Part shown: positions 6,840 through 15,809 of the stretch, in pieces
Layout of the letters: each line of letters begins with the position of its first letter
Position numbering within the stretch: position 1 is the first letter of the stretch
Assembly (NCBI GenBank): GCA_002437115.1
Contig: DJOD01000033.1
Span: 5,487 to 29,558, forward strand
Reading direction: 5' to 3'
Source: Prevotella sp. UBA6447
GTDB lineage: Bacteria > Bacteroidota > Bacteroidia > Bacteroidales > Bacteroidaceae
Length of the DNA stretch: 24,072 nt
Notes under the pieces: model-generated
Databases searched by the model: none
The model's input: the letters and a program-made list of their open reading frames with translations, nothing else
Told to the model about the DNA's origin: nothing
Position numbers and translations under genes: made by a program

Positions 6840-8081
6840 ATGAGACACCTATTATTATATGCGCTCCTGCTGTTGGCCTCGCTGCAGGCCTCAGCCCAGC
6901 ACTACGATTTCGACATGACCCGCCCGCAGCCACGATACACGGACAGCACGGGCTACGGCTACGACGTGACGACCCCGCCTGTGAAAGGCGGCAAGGCTCC
7001 ATTCTTCTTCAGCGTGAAGGTGCCCGACGGCAACTACCGCGTCAGCGTCACCCTGGGCAGCAAAAGCCGGGCAGCGCTGACCACCGTGCGCGTGGAGAAC
7101 CGTCGCCTCATGGTGGAGCCCACGGCCACACACCGCCGCGAGCTGCGCACCGTGACCTTCGTGGCCAACAAGCGCAGCACGCGCATTGACGACCGACACC
7201 AAGTGCGAATCAAGGAGCGCGAGCGCGACTACCTACATTGGGACAACCGCCTCACCTTCGAGTTCAACGGCCCGGCACCTGCCGTGAGCCGCATCGTCGT
7301 CGACCGCGACACCACGGCCACCACCCTTTTCCTCTGCGGCAACTCGACGGTCGTCGACCAGAGCCGCGAGCCCTGGGCCTCATGGGGGCAGATGTTCCCA
7401 CGCTGGTGGGACGAGGGCGTGGCCGTGTGCAACCTGGCCGAGAGTGGCCTCACGGCAGGCTCCTTTCTCGCCCAAGGACGGCTCGACTACATCCTGGCGC
7501 ACCTGCGCAAAGGCGATTACGTGTTCTGCGAGTTTGGACACAACGACCAGAAAGAGCACAGTGCAGGAGCCGGGGCCTGGTACAACTTCAGCTACAACCT
7601 CAAGGTGTTTGTGGATCGCGTGAGGCAGAAGGGGGGCACCATCGTCTTCTGCACGCCCACGCAGCGCCGCTTCTTCGACATCACCCACAAGCACATCGTG
7701 GAGACCCACGGCGACTATCCCGATGCCATGCGGGCCGTGGCACGGCGCGAAGGCGTGCCCCTCATCGAGCTGCATGAGATGACACGCACCTTCTTTGAGG
7801 CCTTGGGCTACGAGGGCAGCACGCAAGCCCTTGTCCACTATCACGCAAACACCTTTCCCGGGCAGACGCAACCCTTGGCCGACGACACCCACTTCAATCC
7901 CTACGGGGCTTACGAGGTGGCCAAAATGGTGGTCATGGGCATCAAGCATCTCGGGTTGCCTATCTCCCAGCACCTGCGAAACGACTGGGCTGACTATTCG
8001 CCCGCAAAGCCCGACGACCCAGCGACATTCGTGTGGTATCCAGCTCCCATCTACGAGACGGCCAAGCCCGATGGCAACTGA
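6840..8081 (+). CDS. Rhamnogalacturonan acetylesterase-like SGNH hydrolase (CE12) with N-terminal beta domain
   Basis: A 413-aa secreted esterase (signal peptide about 1-19, ASA-Q). Residues 20-155 form a beta-rich, probably galactose-binding-like domain. Residues 160-375 are the SGNH hydrolase: block I CGNSTVVDQ with nucleophile Ser169, block II ESGLTAGSF with Gly203, block III GHNDQ (233-237) with Asn235, and block V DDTHFNPYGA with Asp348 and His351. CE12 enzymes remove acetyl groups from galacturonate in rhamnogalacturonan-I so that lyases and hydrolases can reach the backbone. The N-terminal beta domain plus catalytic domain arrangement is seen in Bacteroidetes relatives. The gene follows GH28 by 31 nt, which suggests cotranscription. 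Confidence 0.9.
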   Translation: MRHLLLYALLLLASLQASAQHYDFDMTRPQPRYTDSTGYGYDVTTPPVKGGKAPFFFSVKVPDGNYRVSVTLGSKSRAALTTVRVENRRLMVEPTATHRRELRTVTFVANKRSTRIDDRHQVRIKERERDYLHWDNRLTFEFNGPAPAVSRIVVDRDTTATTLFLCGNSTVVDQSREPWASWGQMFPRWWDEGVAVCNLAESGLTAGSFLAQGRLDYILAHLRKGDYVFCEFGHNDQKEHSAGAGAWYNFSYNLKVFVDRVRQKGGTIVFCTPTQRRFFDITHKHIVETHGDYPDAMRAVARREGVPLIELHEMTRTFFEALGYEGSTQALVHYHANTFPGQTQPLADDTHFNPYGAYEVAKMVVMGIKHLGLPISQHLRNDWADYSPAKPDDPATFVWYPAPIYETAKPDGN

Positions 8082-8110
8082 CCCCTTCAACAAGAAGTGG
8101 AGACCAAGGC

Positions 8111-8141
8111 TTGGCACTAAGACAAACTAACGCTAACTTTG
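8111..8141 (+). promoter_or_regulatory. Promoter for the PL11 gene (TTGG-N19-TAACTTTG)
   Basis: TAACTTTG at 8134-8141 is a full -7 match. TTGG at 8111-8114, 19 nt upstream, approximates the -33 TTTG element. Predicted start is near 8148, 30 nt before the ATG. The lyase gene can therefore be transcribed independently of GH28-CE12. Confidence 0.7.
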
Positions 8142-8177
8142 CGTCCGAACAATAACAATCTACCTAAAAATTAAATC

Positions 8178-11100
8178 ATGAAAAAACAAATCCTAACGGT
8201 TGCGCTCTTGGTTTTGGGCTCACTGACAGGCATGGCCCAACGACAGTTTGACAACCTTGACCGTGGCCTTATCGCTGTGAAGCAAAGTGGCGGCATGTAC
8301 TGTTCATGGCGCATCAACGCCGATGAGTACTATGGCGTCACCTACGACCTCTACCGCGACGGCGTGAAGGTGAACGACAAGCCGCTCACCATATCGAACT
8401 ACACCGATCCTAACGGAACGCTCACCAGCCAGTATACGGTCAAGGCGGTTCACGCCGGGCTGGAGAGTGAGGCAAGCAAGGTGGGCTACAACCTCAGCGA
8501 CAACTGGCTGGAGGTGAAGAAGCCCAAACGCATATCCAACGACGGAAAGACCGATATCTCCAACCTGTATGAGCCCAACGATGCCACCATCGGCGACGTG
8601 GACGGCGACGGCGAGATGGAACTCATCACCAAGCAACTCTACATCGGCCAGGACCCCAACGACACCTCACAGAAAGACTTCGCCCGCATCGAGGTGCAGA
8701 AGCTCGACGGCACGTTGCTCTGGTGGATCGACTGCGGCCCCAACATGTGGGACTTCCAACAGAACGAAATCAACATCATGGCCTACGACTGGGATGGCGA
8801 CGGACAGGCCGAGTGTGTGGCGCGCCTGCAAGACAACAGCGTCATCCACATGGCCGACGGTACCACCTACACCATTGGCGATGCCAAGAAAGACTATCGC
8901 GGCAGTGTCTACAACTTTCTCTGCAGGGGTGATGAGTTTCTGGTCTACATGAACGGTAAGACGGGCAAGCCTTATGTGGTGGAAGATTTCCCACTGAAAC
9001 GTTTCGAGAGCGGCGAGAGCGACCTCAACGCCGCGTGGGGCGACAATTATGGTCACCGCGCCATGAAGTTCTTTTTCGGCGCGCCTTACCTCGACGGACG
9101 CAAGCCGAGCATCTTCCTGGCGCGGGGCATCTACACGCGCCACAAGATGATTGCGCTCGACGTGGATCCGCAGACCCACCAGCTCTCCGTGCGCTGGCGG
9201 TGGAACAACAATAACTCTGGGTCTGCTTGGTTCGGACAGGGATACCACAACTACTCCATCGCTGACGTGGATCTTGACGGTCGCGACGAGATTGTCTTTG
9301 GCTCGATGGTCATCGACGACAACGGACACGGCCTCTCCACCACTGGCCTCGGACATGGCGACGCACACCACGTGGGACAGTTTGACCCCTACCGCAAGGG
9401 TTTGCAGGTCTTCGCCTGCAATGAGACACAACCAGCCAACAATTACCGCGACGCCACCACGTCGAAAATACTCCACCGCCTGTCGGGCGGCGGCGATGAC
9501 GGACGCTGCATGATGGCCAACTTCACCAACCGCCTACCGGGTGCCATCGGCTCGTCGGCACACGATGCCATCTTGAGCGCCACCACGGCGAAGTATGCCG
9601 AGGGATTGACCAGTGGCTATTGGTATGGCAACGTGTTCCGCGTCTACTGGGACGGCGACCTCCTCGACGAGGACAACAACGGCAACAGCATCCACAAGTT
9701 TGAGGACCAGAGCTCCATCACGCTGCCGGGCGCGCTTACCAACAACAGCACCAAGGCCACGCCTTGCCTGCAGGCCGACATCTTCGGCGACTGGCGAGAG
9801 GAGATTGTGGCGCGCACGGCGGCGGGCAACATGCGCATCTACACCACCAACATACCCACCCAGTGGCGCATGGCAACACTGCTCTCCGACAAGCAGTACC
9901 GCAACGCCATGCAGACGCAGATGAACGGATACAACCAGCCGCCTCACGTTTCTTACTTCGTGGGCGAGCTCGAGGGGATCACCGTGGCGCCGCCTCCTGA
10001 GACGACCAACGGCAAGACGGAGGTCAAGAATGGCGGAACCATCGGGACCAGCCTCAACGGCAAGCAGGTCATCATGGCTGAGACGGCCGACATGACTGCC
10101 AGCGTGGCTGAGGGCGCGCAGCCAGAAGTGTTTTTCGATGTGGCCCCCTCATGGACACAGGGGCACGACAACAACAAGAACATCACCACCTCTTATTACA
10201 CGCACACACTGACGGGTGCCGCATTCACGGGCAACACGCGTGTCACCAAGCAGGGCGAGGGTACACTTGTCATGCCCGCTGTGACGCAGAGCTACTCGGG
10301 GCCAACTGACGTGTGGTTTGGCACGCTGCGCTTCGACGGTGTGATGCAGAAATCTCACGTGTGGCTCAACCGCTTCGCGGAGCTCAACTCAGACGGAGGA
10401 ACCTTCCAGGCGGGCATCAGCATGGACTACGGTGCCATCCTGCGCCCCGGCGGAGAGAACCACGTGGGCACGCTGACCGTCGATTCGCTCAAGCTCGGCT
10501 TCGGCGCACGCGTGGTGTTCGACATCGACGACAACACCAAGACGGCAGACAAGCTCACCGCCAAGACGATTGTCATCGAGAAGAAAAACTGGAGTCAAGG
10601 TCCCCAGTACGACGCCCCGGTGTTTGAGATTCATCCCTCCTACCTCAACGGCAAGGATCGTCTTGAGGCTGGCACCTACGAGTTGGCCAACGTGGCTGAC
10701 ATCCAGGGTGATATCAACGACATCACCATCGATGGCATCAACAACCAGAAGGCATCGCTCAGCGTGGCCGACGGCAAAATCTACATCACCATAGCTGACC
10801 AGCGTGATGCTGGTGCCGTGGTGTGGCAGGGTGACGAGAACGGCAACTGGGACCTGCTCAACACCGAGAACTTCACCGTGGGCGGACTGAAAGACAAGTT
10901 TGTTAGCGGCGACCAGGTGACCTTCAACGACAAGGCCAAGACAGCCGACATCACCATCAAGGAACCCGTGAAGGTCTCCGCGCTCAACTTCGACAACGAC
11001 TCGCTCAACTACACCCTCTCGGGCGACAGCATCGTCGGCACGGCCGACCTCACCAAGACGGGCGAAGGAACGGTCAACATCAACAACGTGAACCGCTTCG

Positions 11101-12638
11101 TGGGCACCACGCGAATCATGGGCGGCAAGCTCAACGTGGCCAGCCTGGCCAACACCGACGGACAGGAGTATGGCGCGCTGGGGGGCATCAGCAACCGCAT
11201 CGAACTGTCGGGCAATGCCGAACTGGGCATCACGGGCAACGTGACCACCAACCAGTCTATCCGCCTTTTAGGAAGTGACGCGGCCGTCAACGTAGCCACC
11301 AACGCTTCACTCACCACGAAAACGGGATTTGCCTCGGTTAACGGGCGTCACGCACTCACCAAGCGCGGCTCAGGCACACTCTCCTTGGGAGCGGCCAGCA
11401 CACTGAGTTGCCTCAACGTGGAACGGGGCACCGTGAACCTCTTCGACGGGGCCAACGCCGACACCGTGCGTTTCGTGGGGACAGGAACCAAGGTCTACGA
11501 CAGCAACACGTTTGGCTCTTACAGCACGAACAGCAGCACATTTGTCGTGCCCGAAAAGGTATCGGGCAACTTCTGGATGGATCCTCGCTGCGACTACAAA
11601 GGCAAGCTCCTCGGAAAGGGTTTCTTGTACGTCTATGCAGCCGGTCCGCGCAACACGCTCAGCGGCGACTGGAGCGCCTTCGAGGGAACAGTGGTGGCTG
11701 GCCAAGAGCAGCGTAGCACCTACGGGCCCAGCTTCTCATGGAACAACAGCTACGGCCTACCCAAAGCCACCCTGCAGGTGAGCAGCGGCACCATCTTTGA
11801 GGCGGGAGCCAACTCCATGGCCATCGGACACGTCAAGGGCGAAGGCACCATCAACGGAACAGGCACGCTCACCATCGGCACACTCAACGAGGATATGCTG
11901 AAAACAACCACCTTGCAAATCACTGGCGCAAGGGTACGCAAGGTAGGCATGGGTGTCTGGAACATCGGAACGACAAGTGCACAGCCCAACATCGGCGCTG
12001 TGACCATCGCTGGTGGTGAGTTGCGGCTCGACGAAAGCAACCTCAAGACCTTGCTCATGGGAACGGCTGCGGTCACCGTCACCGACTCAGGATTGGTGCA
12101 GGGGCGCGGCAAACTGCAGAGCCTCACCGTCAATGGCGGCACCTTGGCTCCTGGCACCTACTTCGGCAACCACTATGGCTGCATCAAGACAGAAAGCAAC
12201 CTGACGCTTTCGAAAGGCAAGCTCGAGTTGGCTATCACCAACAACCGCAATCAGGCGACCAGTCGTTCTTACCTTGAGGTGGGCGGAACGCTGACGCTCA
12301 ACGACTCGGTCATCGTGAACCTAAGCGACCGTTACACACCTGCCGTAGGCGACAGCATCGTGCTCTGGACAGCAAGCCGCTTTACCGGCAAGCCCAAGGT
12401 GAGCTTGCCCGCCCTGCCCGAGGGCATGGCGTGGGACACCAGCTCGCTCTGCGCGGCTAATGGCGTGCTGAAGATTGCTGTCAACACAGGCATCTATGGC
12501 ATCAACGCCGACGGCTCATCACGCCGCCTCATCTACACGCTTGACGGCAAGCGCGTGGACGACAGGCTCGACAACCTCCCTTCGGGCGTCTACGTCGTGA
12601 AGGAAAAAGGCAGAACCTACAAAGTGAACAAGCGTTAA
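8178..12638 (+). CDS. PL11 rhamnogalacturonan lyase fused to long repeat-rich beta extension and secretion tail
   Basis: A 1486-aa secreted protein. Signal peptide 1-20 (ends GMA-Q). Residues 21 to about 600 are a complete family 11 rhamnogalacturonan lyase: RGLIAVKQSGGMYCSWR start, then an eight-bladed propeller region with calcium-binding DxDxDG loops (DVDGDG 140-145, DWDGDG 204-209, DVDLDG near 363) and a DIFGDWREE motif near 534. Such enzymes cleave rhamnosyl-galacturonate bonds in rhamnogalacturonan-I by beta-elimination. Residues 600-1430 are unlike usual PL11 proteins (about 600 aa). They hold several autotransporter-like beta-strand repeats of the form LTKxGxGTL...GxxxVxxGxL (about 675-722, 947-993, 1051-1097, 1245-1290). 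The last 50 residues (IYTLDGKRVDDRL...PSGVYVVKEKGRTYKV) resemble the C-terminal tail of type IX-secreted or Prevotella surface proteins. Surface attachment is inferred. Confidence 0.92.
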   Translation: MKKQILTVALLVLGSLTGMAQRQFDNLDRGLIAVKQSGGMYCSWRINADEYYGVTYDLYRDGVKVNDKPLTISNYTDPNGTLTSQYTVKAVHAGLESEASKVGYNLSDNWLEVKKPKRISNDGKTDISNLYEPNDATIGDVDGDGEMELITKQLYIGQDPNDTSQKDFARIEVQKLDGTLLWWIDCGPNMWDFQQNEINIMAYDWDGDGQAECVARLQDNSVIHMADGTTYTIGDAKKDYRGSVYNFLCRGDEFLVYMNGKTGKPYVVEDFPLKRFESGESDLNAAWGDNYGHRAMKFFFGAPYLDGRKPSIFLARGIYTRHKMIALDVDPQTHQLSVRWRWNNNNSGSAWFGQGYHNYSIADVDLDGRDEIVFGSMVIDDNGHGLSTTGLGHGDAHHVGQFDPYRKGLQVFACNETQPANNYRDATTSKILHRLSGGGDDGRCMMANFTNRLPGAIGSSAHDAILSATTAKYAEGLTSGYWYGNVFRVYWDGDLLDEDNNGNSIHKFEDQSSITLPGALTNNSTKATPCLQADIFGDWREEIVARTAAGNMRIYTTNIPTQWRMATLLSDKQYRNAMQTQMNGYNQPPHVSYFVGELEGITVAPPPETTNGKTEVKNGGTIGTSLNGKQVIMAETADMTASVAEGAQPEVFFDVAPSWTQGHDNNKNITTSYYTHTLTGAAFTGNTRVTKQGEGTLVMPAVTQSYSGPTDVWFGTLRFDGVMQKSHVWLNRFAELNSDGGTFQAGISMDYGAILRPGGENHVGTLTVDSLKLGFGARVVFDIDDNTKTADKLTAKTIVIEKKNWSQGPQYDAPVFEIHPSYLNGKDRLEAGTYELANVADIQGDINDITIDGINNQKASLSVADGKIYITIADQRDAGAVVWQGDENGNWDLLNTENFTVGGLKDKFVSGDQVTFNDKAKTADITIKEPVKVSALNFDNDSLNYTLSGDSIVGTADLTKTGEGTVNINNVNRFVGTTRIMGGKLNVASLANTDGQEYGALGGISNRIELSGNAELGITGNVTTNQSIRLLGSDAAVNVATNASLTTKTGFASVNGRHALTKRGSGTLSLGAASTLSCLNVERGTVNLFDGANADTVRFVGTGTKVYDSNTFGSYSTNSSTFVVPEKVSGNFWMDPRCDYKGKLLGKGFLYVYAAGPRNTLSGDWSAFEGTVVAGQEQRSTYGPSFSWNNSYGLPKATLQVSSGTIFEAGANSMAIGHVKGEGTINGTGTLTIGTLNEDMLKTTTLQITGARVRKVGMGVWNIGTTSAQPNIGAVTIAGGELRLDESNLKTLLMGTAAVTVTDSGLVQGRGKLQSLTVNGGTLAPGTYFGNHYGCIKTESNLTLSKGKLELAITNNRNQATSRSYLEVGGTLTLNDSVIVNLSDRYTPAVGDSIVLWTASRFTGKPKVSLPALPEGMAWDTSSLCAANGVLKIAVNTGIYGINADGSSRRLIYTLDGKRVDDRLDNLPSGVYVVKEKGRTYKVNKR

Positions 12639-12670
12639 ACGAAGGGTTGACCTTTCACCACTCATCCAAG

Positions 12671-12712
12671 CCCATGACACCTGAAAGAAGATCCTTCCAC
12701 AGGTGCCATGGG
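12671..12712. repeat. Long intergenic hairpin between PL11 and GH2 genes
   Basis: CCCATG-A-CACCTG (12671-12683) pairs with CAGGTG-C-CATGGG (12700-12712) with one A.C mismatch. Inside, GAAG (12687-12690) pairs with CTTC (12694-12697). No T-run follows, so it is not a canonical terminator. It starts 32 nt after the PL11 stop and ends 23 nt before the GH2 ATG, so it could act as an mRNA stability or processing element or partial terminator (inference). Confidence 0.75.
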
Positions 12713-12735
12713 TAACAGGTTGACAAACGAATCTC

Positions 12736-15700
12736 ATGAACAACAAACATCCATACCTTTTCTGGTTCCTATCCTTGCTGTTCGCCATGCAAAGCGTCAT
12801 AGCCACAGCCAGCAGTCGGCAGAAGCTCAACTTCAACAGCGACTGGCTTCTCGGCTTGGGCGACATCCAAGGAGCAGAGGCCATCGGCTACGACGACCGT
12901 GCCTGGCAACACGTCACGTTGCCCCATGCCTGGAACGAGGCAGAGGCTTTCCGCGTGCAGATACATGAGTTAAGCGACACCATCATGTGGTACCGCAAAC
13001 ATTTCACCCTGCACAATGTCGCTGACAGCAAGTTCTTCCTCGAACTGGAGGGCGTCCGCTTTGGTGCCGAGGTGTACATCAATGGTCACAGCCTGGGACT
13101 TACAGAGAATGGGGTCATGGCCTCTGGATGGGATCTCACGCCTTATGTGCACGCAGGCGAGAACGTGGTGGCAATATGGGTCAACAGCTCATGGGCATAC
13201 CGCGAGCGTGCCACGGGCAGCCGTTACCAATGGAACGACAAGAACTTCAACGCCAACTATGGCGGCATTCCCAAGAACGTGTGGCTCCACACAACGGGCA
13301 AGCTCTACCAGACCTTGCCGCTCTATTCGAACCTGGGCACCACGGGTGTCTATGTTTATGGTAAAGATTACGACATCAAGGGGCACAGCGTCACGCTGCA
13401 CGCGGAGAGTCAGGTGCGCAATGAGGCGTCCGTACCTCGCTCGTTCACCTATCGCTGCGTGGTCATCGACCCCGAAGGCCATGAGGTGACACGCTTCGAA
13501 GGGGTTCGCTGCATGCTGCAACCCAACGAAACGCGCACCGTGATGGCAGAAGGCCAGCTCACCAATGCCCACTTCTGGAGCTGGGGATACGGCTACCTAT
13601 ACACCGTCAGGACTCAACTGGTGGCCGACGACGGGAGCATCCTCGATGACAACGCCCTGCGGACAGGGCTCCGCAAGACAGCCTTTCGCGAAGGCATTAC
13701 CTGGCTCAACGACCGAGCCATCATGATGCACGGCTACGCCCAGCGCACCAGCAACGAGTGGCCGGGCGTGGGCATGAGCGTCCCGGCGTGGCTGTCCGAC
13801 TATAGCAACCGCCTACAGGTGGAGTCGGGTGGCAACCTTGTCAGATGGATGCACGTCACCCCATGGAAACAGGACGTGGAGAGTTGCGACCGCGTGGGAC
13901 TCATCCAGGCCATGCCCGCCGGCGACGCAGAGCACGACGTGGAGGGCGACCGCTGGCGACAGCGCACCGAACTGATGCGCGATGCCATCATCTACAACCG
14001 CAACAACCCCAGCATCCTTTTCTACGAGTGTGGCAATAAGGGCATCTCCGAGGATCACATGAAAGAGATGCGAGCCATCCGCGACACCTACGACCCACAC
14101 GGCGGACGCGCCATCGGCAGCCGCGAGATGCTCCAGAGCAATACCGCTGAATATGGTGGCGAGATGCTCTACGTGAACAAGAGTGCCACCAAGCCCTTGT
14201 GGATGATGGAGTACCACCGCGACGAGGGGTTGCGCAAATACTGGGACGAATGGAGCTATCCCTTTCATAAGGAGGGCGACGGACCACTCTACCGTGGGGC
14301 AAAGGCCACTGACTACAACCATAACATGGACCAGTTTGCAGTCGGTATGGTCAAGGCATGGCACGACTATTACCAGGAACGTCCAGGCACGGGGCGGCGC
14401 GTCAACAGTGGCGGCGCCAAGATTGTCTTCTCAGACACCAACACCCACTATCGTGGCGAAGCCAACTATCGCTCGAGCGGTGTCACCGATGCCATGCGCA
14501 TCCCCAAGGAAGCCTTCTTCGCCCACCGGGTGATGTGGAACGGATGGGTGACACCTGAGCGCGACGCCACACACATCATAGGCCATTGGAACTATGATGA
14601 GGGGCAACACCTCACCAAGTATGTGGTCTCGACTGCCGACGAGGTGGAATTGTTGCTCAACGGCAATTCGCTGGGCAAGGGCACACGCAGCCACCAATAT
14701 CTGTTCACTTTCCCCAACCTTTCCTTTGTCCCAGGTTGCCTTGAGGCCATTGGCTATCGCGACGGACAGATAGTGAGCCGCCACAAGGTGGAGACGGCGG
14801 GCAATGCCCAACAACTGAAGGTGTCCGTCATCAGCAACCCCGAAGGCTTCAAGGCCGATGGGGCCGACATGGCTTTGGTGCAGTTTGAGGTGGTCGACAA
14901 GCAGGGGCGACGCTGCCCTCTCGACAACCGCATGGTGCACTTCAACCTCAGCGGTGAAGGCGAGTGGCTCGGCGGACTGGCCAGGCCACAAGGCAACCAG
15001 GTCCACCAAGCCATGAAAAACAGTGCCAACGGACAGCAGGGCATGCTCGACGGGCCAGAGACCACTGCCTCGTTTGACAACTACATCCGCTCGCTCGACC
15101 TGCCAGTGGAGTGTGGTGTCAACCGCGCCTTGGTGCGGTCGACGGTAAACGCCGGCATCATCACGCTCACCGCTGCCGCCGACGGTATGGCTCCCGTCAC
15201 CGTGGAGATGCGCACCAACGCCATCGACACGCATGAGGGCGTGAGCCGTTACCTACCCCAGATGACATTGCCCTGCAACCTCAGCCGTGGTGAAACACCG
15301 GCAAGTCCTTCTTTCCATCCCGTGAACACCCAGCTGCGCGTCACCCGTGTCCTCGCGGGGTCGAATCCGGGCGATGGGAACCAAGCCTGCGACGACAACG
15401 AGCAATCAGAATGGCGAAGCGACGGCACCCAGACTGGCGCGTGGGCCACATTTGTCCTGGAGCGCGCGGCGCGTGTCAATGAGATTGCCATCAAGCTGGC
15501 GGGCTGGCGCAACAGGGTCTATCCCCTGGCCATCTACGAGGGCAAGCGACTTGTCTGGAAAGGTCTCACCTACCCCACGCTTGGCTATGTCCACATAGCC
15601 ATCGACAATCCCATGCTGAGTGACCGCCTGACCATCAAGATGCTGGCGCCCAGCCAGGACAGCAACAAGCTCGGCGACGTGAAGGAGCTGGCAGGTGGCA

Positions 15701-15792
15701 ACGCCAACGAGCTCGACCGTTTCACGGCAGCAAAAGGCAAGACCGAGCTGCGAATTGTCGAAGTGGACTTCCTGGAGAAAATCAAACCTTAA
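12736..15792 (+). CDS. Glycoside hydrolase family 2 enzyme (beta-galactosidase-like) with C-terminal F5/8C-like domain
   Basis: A 1018-aa secreted protein (signal peptide about 1-25). The order is: GH2 sugar-binding jelly roll (30-190, including WYRKHF, VYINGHSLG, YGGIPKNVWLH), immunoglobulin-like domain (195-310), TIM barrel (315-600), beta domains (600-850), and a C-terminal F5/8 type C/discoidin-like domain (about 870-1018). Glu492 in WMMEYHRDEG fits the nucleophile. The acid/base motif normally reads GNE but here reads ECGNKG (431-436): Lys435 sits where Glu is expected, and the nearest Glu is Glu431. It may be a subfamily that uses another residue, or may be inactive. In this context it would remove galactose or arabinose-type side-chain sugars from rhamnogalacturonan-I; specificity is unproven. 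The next gene starts 17 nt downstream. Confidence 0.88.
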   Translation: MNNKHPYLFWFLSLLFAMQSVIATASSRQKLNFNSDWLLGLGDIQGAEAIGYDDRAWQHVTLPHAWNEAEAFRVQIHELSDTIMWYRKHFTLHNVADSKFFLELEGVRFGAEVYINGHSLGLTENGVMASGWDLTPYVHAGENVVAIWVNSSWAYRERATGSRYQWNDKNFNANYGGIPKNVWLHTTGKLYQTLPLYSNLGTTGVYVYGKDYDIKGHSVTLHAESQVRNEASVPRSFTYRCVVIDPEGHEVTRFEGVRCMLQPNETRTVMAEGQLTNAHFWSWGYGYLYTVRTQLVADDGSILDDNALRTGLRKTAFREGITWLNDRAIMMHGYAQRTSNEWPGVGMSVPAWLSDYSNRLQVESGGNLVRWMHVTPWKQDVESCDRVGLIQAMPAGDAEHDVEGDRWRQRTELMRDAIIYNRNNPSILFYECGNKGISEDHMKEMRAIRDTYDPHGGRAIGSREMLQSNTAEYGGEMLYVNKSATKPLWMMEYHRDEGLRKYWDEWSYPFHKEGDGPLYRGAKATDYNHNMDQFAVGMVKAWHDYYQERPGTGRRVNSGGAKIVFSDTNTHYRGEANYRSSGVTDAMRIPKEAFFAHRVMWNGWVTPERDATHIIGHWNYDEGQHLTKYVVSTADEVELLLNGNSLGKGTRSHQYLFTFPNLSFVPGCLEAIGYRDGQIVSRHKVETAGNAQQLKVSVISNPEGFKADGADMALVQFEVVDKQGRRCPLDNRMVHFNLSGEGEWLGGLARPQGNQVHQAMKNSANGQQGMLDGPETTASFDNYIRSLDLPVECGVNRALVRSTVNAGIITLTAAADGMAPVTVEMRTNAIDTHEGVSRYLPQMTLPCNLSRGETPASPSFHPVNTQLRVTRVLAGSNPGDGNQACDDNEQSEWRSDGTQTGAWATFVLERAARVNEIAIKLAGWRNRVYPLAIYEGKRLVWKGLTYPTLGYVHIAIDNPMLSDRLTIKMLAPSQDSNKLGDVKELAGGNANELDRFTAAKGKTELRIVEVDFLEKIKP

Positions 15793-15809
15793 GTAACGTT
15801 CAACACAAT

